A DNA stretch of 64,000 nt from Bog-473 sp963701955. Its GTDB lineage: Bacteria > Actinomycetota > Acidimicrobiia > Acidimicrobiales > RAAP-2. The notes under the pieces are model-generated. The model did no database searches. It was not told the DNA's origin and saw only the letters and a list, made by a program, of their open reading frames with translations. The position numbers and the translations under genes are program-made. Of this stretch, positions 45,466 through 54,942 are shown piece by piece. The DNA lies in the NCBI GenBank assembly GCA_963701955.1, contig OY969694.1, positions 1,922,001 through 1,986,000 on the forward strand. Direction: 5' to 3'. Positions within the stretch are counted from its first letter, which is position 1; each line of letters starts with the position of its first letter.

Positions 45466-46524
45466 CTACGAGTCGAGAGAGATGGGCAGGTCGTCAGTAT
45501 TGACGGCCCCTTCGACCAACTCCTCCATGGGGTCCTTGGGCGTCAGGCAGTCGCGCACCCGGTCGTCGATCTCGGCCATGAGCTGTGGGTTCTCCGAGAG
45601 GAAGTTCTTCACGTTCTCCCGACCCTGACCGAGCTGTTCCCCTTCGTAGGTGAACCACGCCCCCGACTTGTTGACGAAGCCCAGGTCGAGCGCCACGTCG
45701 AGCAACGACCCTTCCCGGCTGATGCCCTTTCCGTACATGATGTCGAATTCGGCCTGCTTGAAGGGGGCGGAGCACTTGTTCTTGGCCACCTTGACCCGGG
45801 TCCGGTTTCCCACCACGTCGGTCCCGTCCTTGATGGCCTCGATCCGGCGGATGTCGAGCCGGATCGAGGAGTAGAACTTCAGCGCCCGTCCACCGGGGGT
45901 CGTCTCGGGTGAGCCGAACATGACGCCGATCTTCTCCCGGAGCTGGTTGATGAAGATGGCGATGGTGCTGGACTTCGAAAGCGTCCCGGTCAGCTTGCGC
46001 AGCGCCTGGGACATGAGGCGGGCCTGGAGGCCGACGTGGGTGTCGCCCATCTCACCCTCGATCTCGGCGCGTGGCGTCAGTGCCGCCACCGAGTCGATCA
46101 CGAGGACGTCGAGCGCACCCGAGCGGATCAGCATGTCGGCGATCTCGAGCGCCTGCTCTCCGGTGTCGGGCTGCGAGATGAGGAGGTCGTCGACGTTGAC
46201 CCCGATGGCCCGCGCGTAGACCGGGTCCATGGCGTGCTCGGCGTCGATGTAGGCACAGATCCCCCCGTTGCGCTGTGCCTCGGCCACCACGTGCATGGCC
46301 AGCGTCGACTTGCCCGAGGACTCAGGCCCGTAGATCTCCACGATGCGGCCGCGGGGAAGTCCTCCGATGCCCAGCGCCAGGTCGAGGGAGAGGGCACCGG
46401 TGGGAATGGACTCGATGTTCATGCTGACGTTGTCGCCCATGCGCATGATGGAGCCCTTGCCGAACTGCTTCTCGATCTGCCCCAGCGCGGAATCCAGCGC
46501 CTTCTCCCGCTCTGCTTCAGCCAT
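45466..46524 (-). CDS. recA: Recombinase RecA
   Basis: 352 residues. ATG 46524 (MAEAEREKALDSALGQIEKQ) has GGAGAGGGAG directly upstream. Walker A GPESSGKSTLAM, LVIDSVAAL, the DNA-binding loops (GDTHVGLQARLMSQALRKL; REKIGVMFGSPETTPGGRALKF) and the C-terminal acidic tail are all present. No intein. A LexA box lies upstream. Typical actinobacterial RecA. Confidence 0.98.
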   Translation of the reverse strand: MAEAEREKALDSALGQIEKQFGKGSIMRMGDNVSMNIESIPTGALSLDLALGIGGLPRGRIVEIYGPESSGKSTLAMHVVAEAQRNGGICAYIDAEHAMDPVYARAIGVNVDDLLISQPDTGEQALEIADMLIRSGALDVLVIDSVAALTPRAEIEGEMGDTHVGLQARLMSQALRKLTGTLSKSSTIAIFINQLREKIGVMFGSPETTPGGRALKFYSSIRLDIRRIEAIKDGTDVVGNRTRVKVAKNKCSAPFKQAEFDIMYGKGISREGSLLDVALDLGFVNKSGAWFTYEGEQLGQGRENVKNFLSENPQLMAEIDDRVRDCLTPKDPMEELVEGAVNTDDLPISLDS

Positions 46525-46597
46525 CTCCCTCTCCTCTTCGATGTGTTCTGCGACCCTACGGCGGGGGTGTGACGGACCCACCCCGTGACACGTCGGC

Positions 46598-46618
46598 AGA
46601 TTAGCGAACGTGTGTTCG
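46598..46618 (-). promoter_or_regulatory. LexA (SOS) box and -10 of recA
   Basis: CGAAC-GTGT-GTTCG at 46605-46618 is a perfect actinobacterial/Gram-positive SOS box. Minus-strand TAATCT (46603-46598), directly beside it, is a probable -10, so LexA would block the promoter. The leader to the recA ATG would be about 65-70 bases. Confidence 0.8.
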
Positions 46619-46811
46619 TCACTCGCGGATGCCCGTTCTCCTCAGCGGTCACCGGAGAACGGTCGCCCCGAAGCACCCGCCTCCGCTTCCGGGGTGGATT
46701 CGCCACAGTGCACGACGTGACGATCGCAAGCGCCCCTTGCATGCGAAGCTGGCCGCTCGGTGGACGGGGGAGGACCCGGACGACACGACCCAGATAGGAG
46801 GCACCACCACG

Positions 46812-47537
46812 GTGGCGCTGGGAAAGAAGCTGACGACCACCGTGGTGGTTGCGTGCGCCCTCGCGTGCGTTCCCGCCCTGCCCGCGGTCGCCGCGGCAGC
46901 ATCGAGCAACGACGCCCCGACGCTCTACCGAGAGGCCCTGGCGAGCACCCGTGCGTGGTCGGTCCACTACACCTCGTCGTCGAGCGTCCCGGGGTCCAAG
47001 TCCGTTCTGGCGCTGTCCGGGGACGCCGGGCCGGCGTCGGGCACCCAGACCGTCACGATGGGATCGGGCAGCATCTCCATCCGCGTCATCGGCGGGATCA
47101 CCTATCTCTACGGCGACCCCGGAGGGCTCCAGGGTCTGGCCGGGTTCAGCGCAGCTCAGGCCGCGGTCGCCGCGGGACAGTGGATGAAGTTCGCCACGAC
47201 GAATGCCGCGTTCGGCTCCGTCGTGGTCGGCGTCCGCTCGGCAGACCTGGTCAAGGAACTGAAGCTCTCGGGGCAGATCACCGCAGGCCGCCCCGTGACG
47301 GTGGACGGGCTGGCGGTCGACACCCTCAAGGGGCACCAGACCGTGGACAAACGGAGCACACGGGTCATCCTGTACGTACGCGCCAGCGGTACCCACGTCC
47401 CCGTGGAGGAGGACTCGGTGAACGTCTCGGGGCAAAGGACCACCGACGTGCACATCGCCTTCTCCAAGTGGGGCGAAACCGTACGCCCGCTGGCTCCGCA
47501 GGCGACGATCTCCGTCGGCCCGGTGACCTCCGTCTGA
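46812..47537 (+). CDS. Exported protein, LppX/LprG-like in outline
   Basis: 241 residues from GTG 46812, which has AGGAGG 9-15 bases upstream. Signal peptide to about residue 29 (VPALPAVAAAA), no lipobox cysteine. The mature part is beta-rich (GSGSISIRVIGGITYLYGDPGG ... ITAGRPVTVDGLAVDTLKG ... HIAFSKWGETV). The outline resembles actinobacterial LppX/LprAFG-type lipid-binding proteins, but I cannot prove membership. It is divergent from recA. Confidence 0.65.
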   Translation: MALGKKLTTTVVVACALACVPALPAVAAAASSNDAPTLYREALASTRAWSVHYTSSSSVPGSKSVLALSGDAGPASGTQTVTMGSGSISIRVIGGITYLYGDPGGLQGLAGFSAAQAAVAAGQWMKFATTNAAFGSVVVGVRSADLVKELKLSGQITAGRPVTVDGLAVDTLKGHQTVDKRSTRVILYVRASGTHVPVEEDSVNVSGQRTTDVHIAFSKWGETVRPLAPQATISVGPVTSV

Positions 47538-47592
47538 GGACGCGATCGCGGGCCGAACCGTGAGCTCTCGGCCGAACCGCCCCGCTCACTGC

Positions 47593-49785
47593 TCACGCCG
47601 AGCGGCCAGGCGAAAGGTCGTAGACGGTCACACCACCCACCGTCTCACTGGTGAAGTGCGACTCCACCCACGAGGTGATCTCCGATGCGTCGTCGGAGCC
47701 TCCCCGGCCACCGCCCGCGCCGAACCCGCCACTCCCGGCAATGAAGTAGTGGACCTTCCCCTCCTCCACGTACTTCTCGAACTGGGACAGCGTGGGTGCG
47801 GGGTCCGTGCCGTTGAAGCCCCCGAGGGCCATCACCGGCTCACCGCTCGCCAGCTGGTACCCGGCCGCGTTGTTGGAGTTGACGGTTGCCGCGGCCCATG
47901 TGTACCGAGCGGCCCCCGCCTGGAGCAGGCGGTTGAGCGCGGCGTTGGACCTGCTGGCGTTGAGAAAGCCGCCGCCGGCGCCGCCGAAGCCTGAGCGGGG
48001 GCCGCTACGGCCCAAGGATGGTCGACCGCCCGGGAACCCGCCCGGGAACCCGCCCTGGAGCCCTCCGGGAAGGCCCCCGGCGGCCCCCGCTCCCGTCCCC
48101 GTTCCTCCCGGGAACCCTCCGGCGAAGCCGCCGCCTGCGACCCCACCCCCGAAGGGCCCGCCTCTGAAGGCCCCGCGGACGCCCTGTCCGGGAAAGCCGC
48201 CGGCGCCGCCCGGACCACCCGGACCGCCCGGGCCACCCGGGCCACCCCCCGCGCTGGGAGTCACCGAGGGAATGGCGCCATCGTGCGGAGCGGCCGCCGT
48301 GGCGACTGTCGAGAAGAGCGGGGCGGCCAGCGCCGCGCTCAGGCCGAGCGACGCCACGAGCGCGACCGCGACCTTGGGCGTCTTGCGCAAGGCCGGGAGG
48401 GACATGATGGCGATGACGCCCAGAAACCCAGCGACGGCGACGAATGGTCGGAGCAGGGGAAACCAGTCGGGCGTCCGGCCCAGGAGGACGACGCTCCACA
48501 CAGTGGTTGCCCCCAACCCGGCGGCGAGGCCGATCCGACCCGCCCACGTGTCGCGGCGGCGCCACAGGCCCACGGCGGTGATGCCGACCAGAGCGCCGAG
48601 GGGCGGTGCGAGGGCCACCGCGTAGTAGGGGTGGATGATGCCCTGGGCCAGGCTGATCACGAGGCCGGTGCACACCAGCGATCCCCCCCACAGCAGGACT
48701 CCGGCACGCTCGCGGTCGGTCCGCCGGGCGCGCAACGTGAGCGCCAGGATGAATGCCCCCATGACGAGGGCGCCCGGCAACAGCCACGACATCATGTTCC
48801 CGAACTCCGCGTTGAAGAGTCGGGTGATCCCGGTCGGGCCCCACATGGTCCCCGCCACACGACCACCACCGACGCTGCCCGTCTCGTTGCCGGTGATCCT
48901 GCCGAATCCGTTGTACCCGAAGATGAGGTTCAGGACGCTGTTGTTCTGCGACCCTCCGACGTAGGGTCGATCCGCCGCGGGGGTGAGCGCGACAATGGCC
49001 ACCCACCACCCCGCGGCCACGAGCACCGAGACGCCCATGGCCATGACCTGGCGCACCCGCCGCCACCACCCGGTGGGTGCGGCCAACAGGTACACCACGG
49101 CCATGACGGGAAGAATCAAGAACGCCTGCATCATCTTGGTGATGAAGCCGAGCCCCACGAGCGAGCCGGCGAGCACCAGCCACCTGGTCTGGGCCCGTTC
49201 GAGAGCCCGCATGGAGGCGTAGGTCGCGCCGGTGAGCAGCAGGGCCAACATGGCGTCGGGGTTGTTGAACCGGAACATCAACGCGGCGACGGGGGTAAGT
49301 GCGACGACCGCGCCCCCCAGAAGCGCGGCCTGCGCACTGAACCATCGCCGGACCGACAGGTAGACCAGGCCCACGGTGGCCACGCCTTCGAGCGCCTGGG
49401 GCACGAGAAGGCTCCAGGCGTTGACGCCGAAGACGCGAGCCGAGATCTCCATCGGCCACAGGAAGAGCGGCGGCTTGTCGACGGTGATGAAGTTGGACGA
49501 GTCCGACGAGCCGAAGAGGAACGCTTTCCAGCTCTTGGACCCGGCCTGCGCCGCGGCCGAATAGAAGGAGTTGGCCCAACCGCTGGCCCCGAGGTCCCAC
49601 AGGTAGAGCACCGCCGTGGCGACGAGGAGCGTCAACAGCGCAGGTCGGACCCAGGGTGCGTCGTCCTCCTTGCCGCGCCAGAACCGGGTCAGCGCTCCGA
49701 GCCGCCGGCCCGGAGGTGAACCGTCGACACCGACCGGAGCGGCACGACCATCCCGCGAGACATCGTCGTTCGTCGGAGTCGCCAC
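47593..49785 (-). CDS. GT39/ArnT-like membrane glycosyltransferase with Gly/Pro-rich insert
   Basis: 730 residues. The PMT/ArnT-type body (about 45-480) has a dozen hydrophobic segments, NSFYSAAAQAGSKSWKAFLFG near the N-terminus and FITVDKPPLFLWPMEI. The donor is usually a polyprenyl-phosphate sugar. Residues of about 500-600 are a collagen-like GPGGPGG and GGFPGG stretch. A folded C-terminal domain (about 610-725; PVMALGGFNGTDP ... VHYFIAG) follows outside the membrane. This layout is known in actinobacterial GT39 proteins. The GT2-GtrA gene upstream could supply the lipid-linked sugar. Confidence 0.88.
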   Translation of the reverse strand: MATPTNDDVSRDGRAAPVGVDGSPPGRRLGALTRFWRGKEDDAPWVRPALLTLLVATAVLYLWDLGASGWANSFYSAAAQAGSKSWKAFLFGSSDSSNFITVDKPPLFLWPMEISARVFGVNAWSLLVPQALEGVATVGLVYLSVRRWFSAQAALLGGAVVALTPVAALMFRFNNPDAMLALLLTGATYASMRALERAQTRWLVLAGSLVGLGFITKMMQAFLILPVMAVVYLLAAPTGWWRRVRQVMAMGVSVLVAAGWWVAIVALTPAADRPYVGGSQNNSVLNLIFGYNGFGRITGNETGSVGGGRVAGTMWGPTGITRLFNAEFGNMMSWLLPGALVMGAFILALTLRARRTDRERAGVLLWGGSLVCTGLVISLAQGIIHPYYAVALAPPLGALVGITAVGLWRRRDTWAGRIGLAAGLGATTVWSVVLLGRTPDWFPLLRPFVAVAGFLGVIAIMSLPALRKTPKVAVALVASLGLSAALAAPLFSTVATAAAPHDGAIPSVTPSAGGGPGGPGGPGGPGGAGGFPGQGVRGAFRGGPFGGGVAGGGFAGGFPGGTGTGAGAAGGLPGGLQGGFPGGFPGGRPSLGRSGPRSGFGGAGGGFLNASRSNAALNRLLQAGAARYTWAAATVNSNNAAGYQLASGEPVMALGGFNGTDPAPTLSQFEKYVEEGKVHYFIAGSGGFGAGGGRGGSDDASEITSWVESHFTSETVGGVTVYDLSPGRSA
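47960..48260 (-). repeat. Low-complexity Gly/Pro-coding stretch
   Basis: Repeated GGN and CCN codons encode GPGGPGGPGG and GGFPGGFPGG units inside the GT39 gene. The opposite strand is open too and gives Pro-rich shadow frames. Confidence 0.7.
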
Positions 49786-49870
49786 GACCGGGGCGCGGGC
49801 GCCGACGCGTCGATCACGGCCACCGGTCCCTCGGCCGCCTGGTCAATGGGGCGGGCAGGCGCGAGATCGG

Positions 49871-51073
49871 TCATCGGGACACCTCCATCTCTTTGGCGCC
49901 CGGGCGGGCGTGGGAAGGGAAGATCCAGGCCCGCAGGACGGCGAACCGGACCACTGCGGCCATGGCATTGGCCACCGTGATGGCCACCAGCTCGAAGAAC
50001 AGCGCTCCCGGCGCGATCCGTTGGGCGACGAGGAGGCCGAGCGTGGTCAACGCCACGCTGCACAGGTACAAGGTGGTCGCCACGATGATCAGCCGCCCAC
50101 GACGACTCTGGCCGTCGCTGGCCCGGGAGAGTTCCCGGTGCACCGCGGTGTTGAAGAGTGTCGCGATCGCCATGGCGACGGCATTCGCCCACAACGAGCC
50201 CAATATCGGTCGCCACGCAACGAAGAGGAACAGGTACCCGAGGGTCGAGACCGCGCCGACACCGGCGAAGCGCATGAGTTGGTCGGCCGCGACCGCGTCG
50301 GAGCACATGCGGCGCACTCCGGTGGGTCGGTGTACCAGCATCCGCCAGACTCCGCGCAGATCGGCGGCGGCCGTCGAGACGATGTCCACCCGGGAGTCGG
50401 GGTCGTCGACCCAGTCCACGGGCACCTCACCGACGCGCAAACCCATCCGCTCCGCCGTCACGAGCAGCTCGGTGTCGAAGAACCAGGCATCGTCCTCGAC
50501 CAGTGGCAAGAGGCGCTCGGCGGCGTCTCGTCGGAGAGCCTTGAAGCCACACTGGGCGTCACTGAACCGCCCGCGCAAGGTGAGTTTGAGGAGCGCGTTG
50601 TAGCCCCGTGAGATCAGCTCTCGCTTGGGGCCTCTCACGACGTGCGCGCCACGGGCGAGCCGTGAACCGATCATCACGTCGCGGTGCCCTGACACCAGTG
50701 GAGCCACGAGGGGGAGCAACGCCTCGAGCGAGGTCGACAGATCCACGTCCATGTAGGCGACCACCGGAGCGGCACTGGTGGACCACGCCTCGCGCAACGC
50801 ATATCCCCGTCCCTTGCGCGGCAGGTGCACGACGGCCACGCCCGGTGTGCGGGCCGCGATCGCGGTGGCGATGTGAAAGGTGTCGTCGGTGCTCGCGTTG
50901 TCGACGATGGTGACCAGCGACGTGAACGGGAACGAGGAATTGAGAAAGCCCCGCAGCGCGGTGATGCGCTCAGCGAGCTGGGGGGCCTCGTTGTAGACGG
51001 GCACGACGATCTCGACGTCGACCCGGAGACGTCGAGGTTCGACGTCGGCTTCGCGGAGGGCCAAGGTTGTCAT
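49871..51073 (-). CDS. GT2 polyprenyl-phosphate glycosyltransferase fused to GtrA domain
   Basis: 400 residues from ATG 51073. Residues 20-245 are a dolichyl-phosphate-mannose-synthase-like GT2: VEIVVPVYNEAPQLAERI, DNASTDDTF, VVAYMDVDLSTSLEALLPLV, and DAQCGFKALRRDAA. Residues of about 270-385 are a four-helix GtrA flippase-like domain (QLMRFAGVGAVSTLGYLFLFV). It probably makes and flips a polyprenyl-P-sugar for the neighbouring GT39 enzyme. The open frame upstream of 51073 belongs to the broken kinase gene. Confidence 0.9.
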   Translation of the reverse strand: MTTLALREADVEPRRLRVDVEIVVPVYNEAPQLAERITALRGFLNSSFPFTSLVTIVDNASTDDTFHIATAIAARTPGVAVVHLPRKGRGYALREAWSTSAAPVVAYMDVDLSTSLEALLPLVAPLVSGHRDVMIGSRLARGAHVVRGPKRELISRGYNALLKLTLRGRFSDAQCGFKALRRDAAERLLPLVEDDAWFFDTELLVTAERMGLRVGEVPVDWVDDPDSRVDIVSTAAADLRGVWRMLVHRPTGVRRMCSDAVAADQLMRFAGVGAVSTLGYLFLFVAWRPILGSLWANAVAMAIATLFNTAVHRELSRASDGQSRRGRLIIVATTLYLCSVALTTLGLLVAQRIAPGALFFELVAITVANAMAAVVRFAVLRAWIFPSHARPGAKEMEVSR

Positions 51074-51186
51074 GTGCCGAATCGTGCCGGAACGGACTCC
51101 GGGCTCAATGAAGCCCAGCTGTGCTCCCGGTGTGAAATCCGAGGTTCTCAGGAGCTCGCCGTCCTGGACCTGGCATCGGGCGGGTC

Positions 51187-52786
51187 CTACGCGATGGGCT
51201 CGGGCGCAGCCTTCTCGGGCCCGGTGACCGACTGGTGCTCCGAACGGGGCTCGGAGGTCGGGACGGGCTCGGAATCGGGTGGCAGTGTGGTCGTCGGCAG
51301 TCGCACGGTGACCGTCATGCCCTCGCCCGGCGCCGAGGTCGCCCAGACGGTTCCGTCGTGCGCAGCCACGATGGCCGCCACGATGGAGAGGCCGAGGCCG
51401 CTGCCGCTGCCGACATCCCCGCCTCGACGCTCGCGTTCGTCGCGCCGGGTCGACCCGGTAGAACCGCTCGAAGATGCGCCGCGCCTCCTCGGCCGGCATG
51501 CCCGGGCCGGTGTCGCGGACCTCAACCTCTGCGTGGCTGTCCATCTGGGTCACACGGACGGTCGAGGTCGTGCCGGCGGGAGTGTGGGCACGCACGTTGG
51601 CCAACAGATTGTCGAGGACCTGGCGCAGACGATCCTCGTCCCCGGTCACCTCGACCGGATGGGCGGCCCAGAAGGTGACCGGCCACTCGGGGCCAACTGC
51701 GGTCGCAGTGCGGACGGCTGCCGAGGCCACCCCAACCAGCTCGACCGGAGCCTGCTGCATCGGGATCCCCTCGTCGAGGCGGGCCAGGGTCAAGAGGTCG
51801 TTCACCAGACGGTCCATCCTCGCCGTCTCGGTGCGGATCCCTGCGGCGACACGAGGGAGATCCTCCGAGTGCTGGGAGGCGCCCCGTTCGAACAACTCGG
51901 CGTAGGCCGAGACCGCGGCGATCGGTGTGCGGAGCTCGTGCGACGCGTCGGCCACGAACTGGCGCAGGTGTTGCTCGTTCTCCCTCAGCCGGGCCTCCGA
52001 GGCCACCCGGGCCGAGAAGGCGGTCTGGATCCGCTCGAGCATCACGTTGAGTGCCCGGGCCAGCCGGCCGACCTCGGTTGGCTTGTCTGCACCGGGCACC
52101 CGCTGGTCGAGGTTCCCCGCCGCGATGGAGTCCGCTGTGCGCTCGACGTCCTCGAGCGGTCGAAGGCCCAACCGCACCAGCCACCAACCGCCTGCGAGGG
52201 CGAGCACCAGGGCGATGGCCGTCACGGCGAGCTCGGTGAGGAAGAGTGTGTGCAGCGTGCTGGTTTGGTCCCGAAGCGGTTGAGCCACTACGTCGATGGC
52301 GCCCCCGTTCTGTGGGAGCTTCACGGCGCGGACCCGGAAGGCTGGTCCGTCGGACGCGATGGATCCGGTCGTGAAGAACGCCTCTTGCGAACCGTCGGGC
52401 TGGGCGGTGAACCCCGTGATCGGATTGGGGAGCGCCGGTCGATACGCATCTTGTCCGACGTAGGCGGGGCACTCGAGTCCGGAGGCCACCGAACCGTTCT
52501 GGTTCAGCACGGCGCTGTAGTAGATCCCCGAAACGTTGGGTCCTCCGCCACTGGTCCCAAAGCCTCCGTCGCCTGGCCCACCGCCACCACCACCTTGAGG
52601 AGGTTGGCATTCGACCGCACCCGTCAACGCGCTGACGTGCACGCCGAGGCGGTAACCCCCGAGCTGCTGGTCCACCTGCTGGTACAGCGACGAGCGCAGT
52701 GCGGAGTACGTGGCGAAGTCCGCCACGACGAGGGCGGCGACGGCGATGAGCCCGACGGCGACGAGGAGGCGCAGCCGCAGCGACAC
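51187..52786 (-). CDS. HAMP sensor histidine kinase, frameshifted
   Basis: OmpR-partner kinase. N-terminal membrane helix (LRLRLLVAVGLIAVAALVVADF), an extracellular domain with a Gly-rich loop, a second helix (about 180-205), HAMP, then the phospho-histidine in FVADASHELRTPIAAVSAY and the N box (LRQVLDNLLANVRAH). After RIFERFYRVDPAR the frame changes in the GC run 51436-51448; the other frame continues with GSGSGLGLSIVAAIVAAHDG, the G2 box, and ends at 51187. One extra base explains it. Without correction the kinase lacks its ATP lid and falsely fuses to the next gene. Confidence 0.88.
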
Positions 52787-53512
52787 TCAGGCAGCTCCGC
52801 TGGCGGAGGCGCTCGAGGGCTCGGGCTCGCGCAGGGTGTAACCGACCAGCCGGATCGTGTGGATCAGCGGCGGCCCGAACTTTTCGAGCTTCTTGCGGAG
52901 ATAGCTGACGTACGTCTCGACCACGTTGCCGTCTCCACCGAAGTCGTAGTGCCAGACATGATCGAGGATCTGTGCCTTGGACAGCACGTGGCGCGGGTTG
53001 AGCATGAAATAGCGAAGGAGGTTGAACTCGGTCGCGGTGAGGCTGATGGGACTGCCTGCCCGACGCACCTCGTGGGCGCTCTCGTCCAGCTCGAGGTCGG
53101 CGAAGCGGAGGACTCCGTCGTCCTCGGGCTCGTACCCCGTGCGCCGGAGAATGGCATGCACCCGGGCGATCACCTCGGCGAGGGCGAAGGGCTTGGTGAC
53201 GTAGTCGTCGCCACCGACGGTCAGACCGGCCAATTTGTCCTGGAGGGTGTCCTTGGCCGTGAGGAACAGCACAGGCACCCGGACACCGTCGGCGCGCAGG
53301 CGACGGGTCACCTCGAGCCCGTCGAGGTCGGGCAGCATGACGTCGAGGATCACCAGGTCAGGCGGGTCCTCTTGGGCCTGGGCCAGCGCCTTGCGGCCCG
53401 TCGTCGCCTCGTCCACGGCGAACCCCTCGTAACGCAACGAGGTGGCCACCGCATCGACGATCGACGGCTCATCGTCGACGACGAGGACGCGTGCTTCGTT
53501 CTCGGTCTTCAC
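52787..53512 (-). CDS. OmpR/PhoB-type response regulator
   Basis: 241 residues. Receiver with DD at 13-14, Asp57 in LVILDVMLPDLDG and Lys in DDYVTKPFALAEV. The winged-helix DNA-binding domain occupies about 130-230 (LTATEFNLLRYFMLNPRHVLSKAQIL ... VVETYVSYLRKKLE). The stop abuts the GTG of the kinase gene, so the two form one operon. The layout resembles MprAB/TcrXY-type actinobacterial systems. Confidence 0.93.
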   Translation of the reverse strand: MKTENEARVLVVDDEPSIVDAVATSLRYEGFAVDEATTGRKALAQAQEDPPDLVILDVMLPDLDGLEVTRRLRADGVRVPVLFLTAKDTLQDKLAGLTVGGDDYVTKPFALAEVIARVHAILRRTGYEPEDDGVLRFADLELDESAHEVRRAGSPISLTATEFNLLRYFMLNPRHVLSKAQILDHVWHYDFGGDGNVVETYVSYLRKKLEKFGPPLIHTIRLVGYTLREPEPSSASASGAA

Positions 53513-53644
53513 AGGTCGTACCTCCCTGGCGTCCAGCGTCCCACCACGGACTCCTGGTCCAGTGTGACTCTCCTGTGAGCTTCCTGTGAAGGCGCTCCGG
53601 ATTCATCCGTCCGGGACCCGTCGGAGACCCTTCCGGGTCACCGC

Positions 53645-54910
53645 TCAGCCAGGGGGGTCGTCGAGGGCGCGTCGCAGCAGGTCGAGGGCCGAGATGGTCC
53701 CGAACTGGCGCACCCGGTCCCGGTCGCCCGGCACCCGTAGCGGCCGGGCCCGCCCCGGCTCCCCCCGCATGGCCAGGCCGACGAAGACGGTGCCAGGTGC
53801 CACGTCCTCCTGCGGATCGGGGCCGGCCACACCGGTGATGCCGAGGCCCACGTCGGCGCCGGTGACCTTGCGGGCCCCCTCGGCCATGGCCACGGCGGCC
53901 GCCTCGGTGACGACCGGGCCCCTGGACACCCCCAGGACGTCGAACTTGACCTGCGAGTCGTACGCCACGACGCCACCCTTGAACCAGCTCGATGCGCCGG
54001 GAACCCCCACCAGCCGCGAGGCGATGAGTCCGCCGGTCACGGACTCGGCCACGCCGAGCGTGAGCCCCAGCGCCAGCAGCCGGTTGGCCACTGCCACCTC
54101 CATGGACTCCTCGTCGACGCCGAACACGATGTCGCCCAGGCGATCCTCGATGGCCCGGCGCACCTCGAGCTCCTCGGCACTGAGCAGCATGCCGACCTCG
54201 TCGAGCGTGCGCGCCCGGGCCGTGATCCGCACCTTGATCCCCTCCATGCCCGACGCGAGGAAGGCCAGCGTCGTGTGTCCGGCGGTGTCGAGCGCGTCGA
54301 CCCGGTCGTCGAGGGCCTCTGCCAGACCGGACTCGCTGGCCCCCCACGTGCGCAGCACCCGGCTGGCGATGACGCCCTCGTCGCCCGTGGCCGCAATGCG
54401 GGCGCGCAGGTCGGGGAGGATGCCCCGTTCGAACATCTCGGCCATCTCGTAGGGGACGCCCGGGACGGCGTAGACGACCTTGTCCCCCACGGGGCAGATA
54501 AGGCCCGGTGCGGTGCCTGCTACCTGTGCGATCACCGTCGCGCCCTGCGGCACGTCGGCCTGGCGGGCGTTGTTGGCCGCCATGGCGCGGCCGCGGCCGG
54601 CGAAGAACTCGGCGATGCGCTCGACGATGGTCGGGTCCCGCTCGAGCGGGACTCCCATCACCTCGGCGACGGCCTCGCGGGTGATGTCGTCCTGGGTGGG
54701 ACCGAGCCCCCCGCACATGATCACGCCGTCACTGCGGTCCAGCGCGATGCGCAGCGCACCGACGATACGCTCGTGGTTGTCCCCGACGGCCTGGTGGAAC
54801 TGCGAGGTGACGCCGTTGGCCGCCAGGTGCTCGCCCAGCCAGGCCGAGTTGGTGTCGGCGATCTGCCCCAGCAGCAGCTCGGTGCCGACCGCCACGATCT
54901 CTATGCGCAC
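53645..54910 (-). CDS. cinA: CinA-family nicotinamide-nucleotide amidase / competence-damage protein
   Basis: 421 residues from GTG 54910 (VRIEIVAVGTELLLGQIADTNS). An N-terminal MoCF-like domain (CGGLGPTQDDITREAVAEV, AVPGVPYEMAEMF) is followed by the C-terminal CinA amidase domain (about 260-415: GLTLGVAESVTGGLIASRLV, VVAYDSQVKFDVLGV, GITGVAGPDPQEDVAPGTV). It recycles NMN or hydrolyses ADP-ribose. It is the third gene of the rimO-pgsA-cinA set, which in many Actinobacteria leads on to recA. Confidence 0.93.
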   Translation of the reverse strand: MRIEIVAVGTELLLGQIADTNSAWLGEHLAANGVTSQFHQAVGDNHERIVGALRIALDRSDGVIMCGGLGPTQDDITREAVAEVMGVPLERDPTIVERIAEFFAGRGRAMAANNARQADVPQGATVIAQVAGTAPGLICPVGDKVVYAVPGVPYEMAEMFERGILPDLRARIAATGDEGVIASRVLRTWGASESGLAEALDDRVDALDTAGHTTLAFLASGMEGIKVRITARARTLDEVGMLLSAEELEVRRAIEDRLGDIVFGVDEESMEVAVANRLLALGLTLGVAESVTGGLIASRLVGVPGASSWFKGGVVAYDSQVKFDVLGVSRGPVVTEAAAVAMAEGARKVTGADVGLGITGVAGPDPQEDVAPGTVFVGLAMRGEPGRARPLRVPGDRDRVRQFGTISALDLLRRALDDPPG

Positions 54911-54942
54911 TGCACGAAGAATACGGGGCCGCGGCGAAGAAG

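Noticed and set aside
49871..52786. A 971-residue kinase-glycosyltransferase fusion
   Set aside because: The kinase frame leaves its true continuation at 51436-51448, and the linker before the glycosyltransferase is nonsense. Two separate genes explain it.
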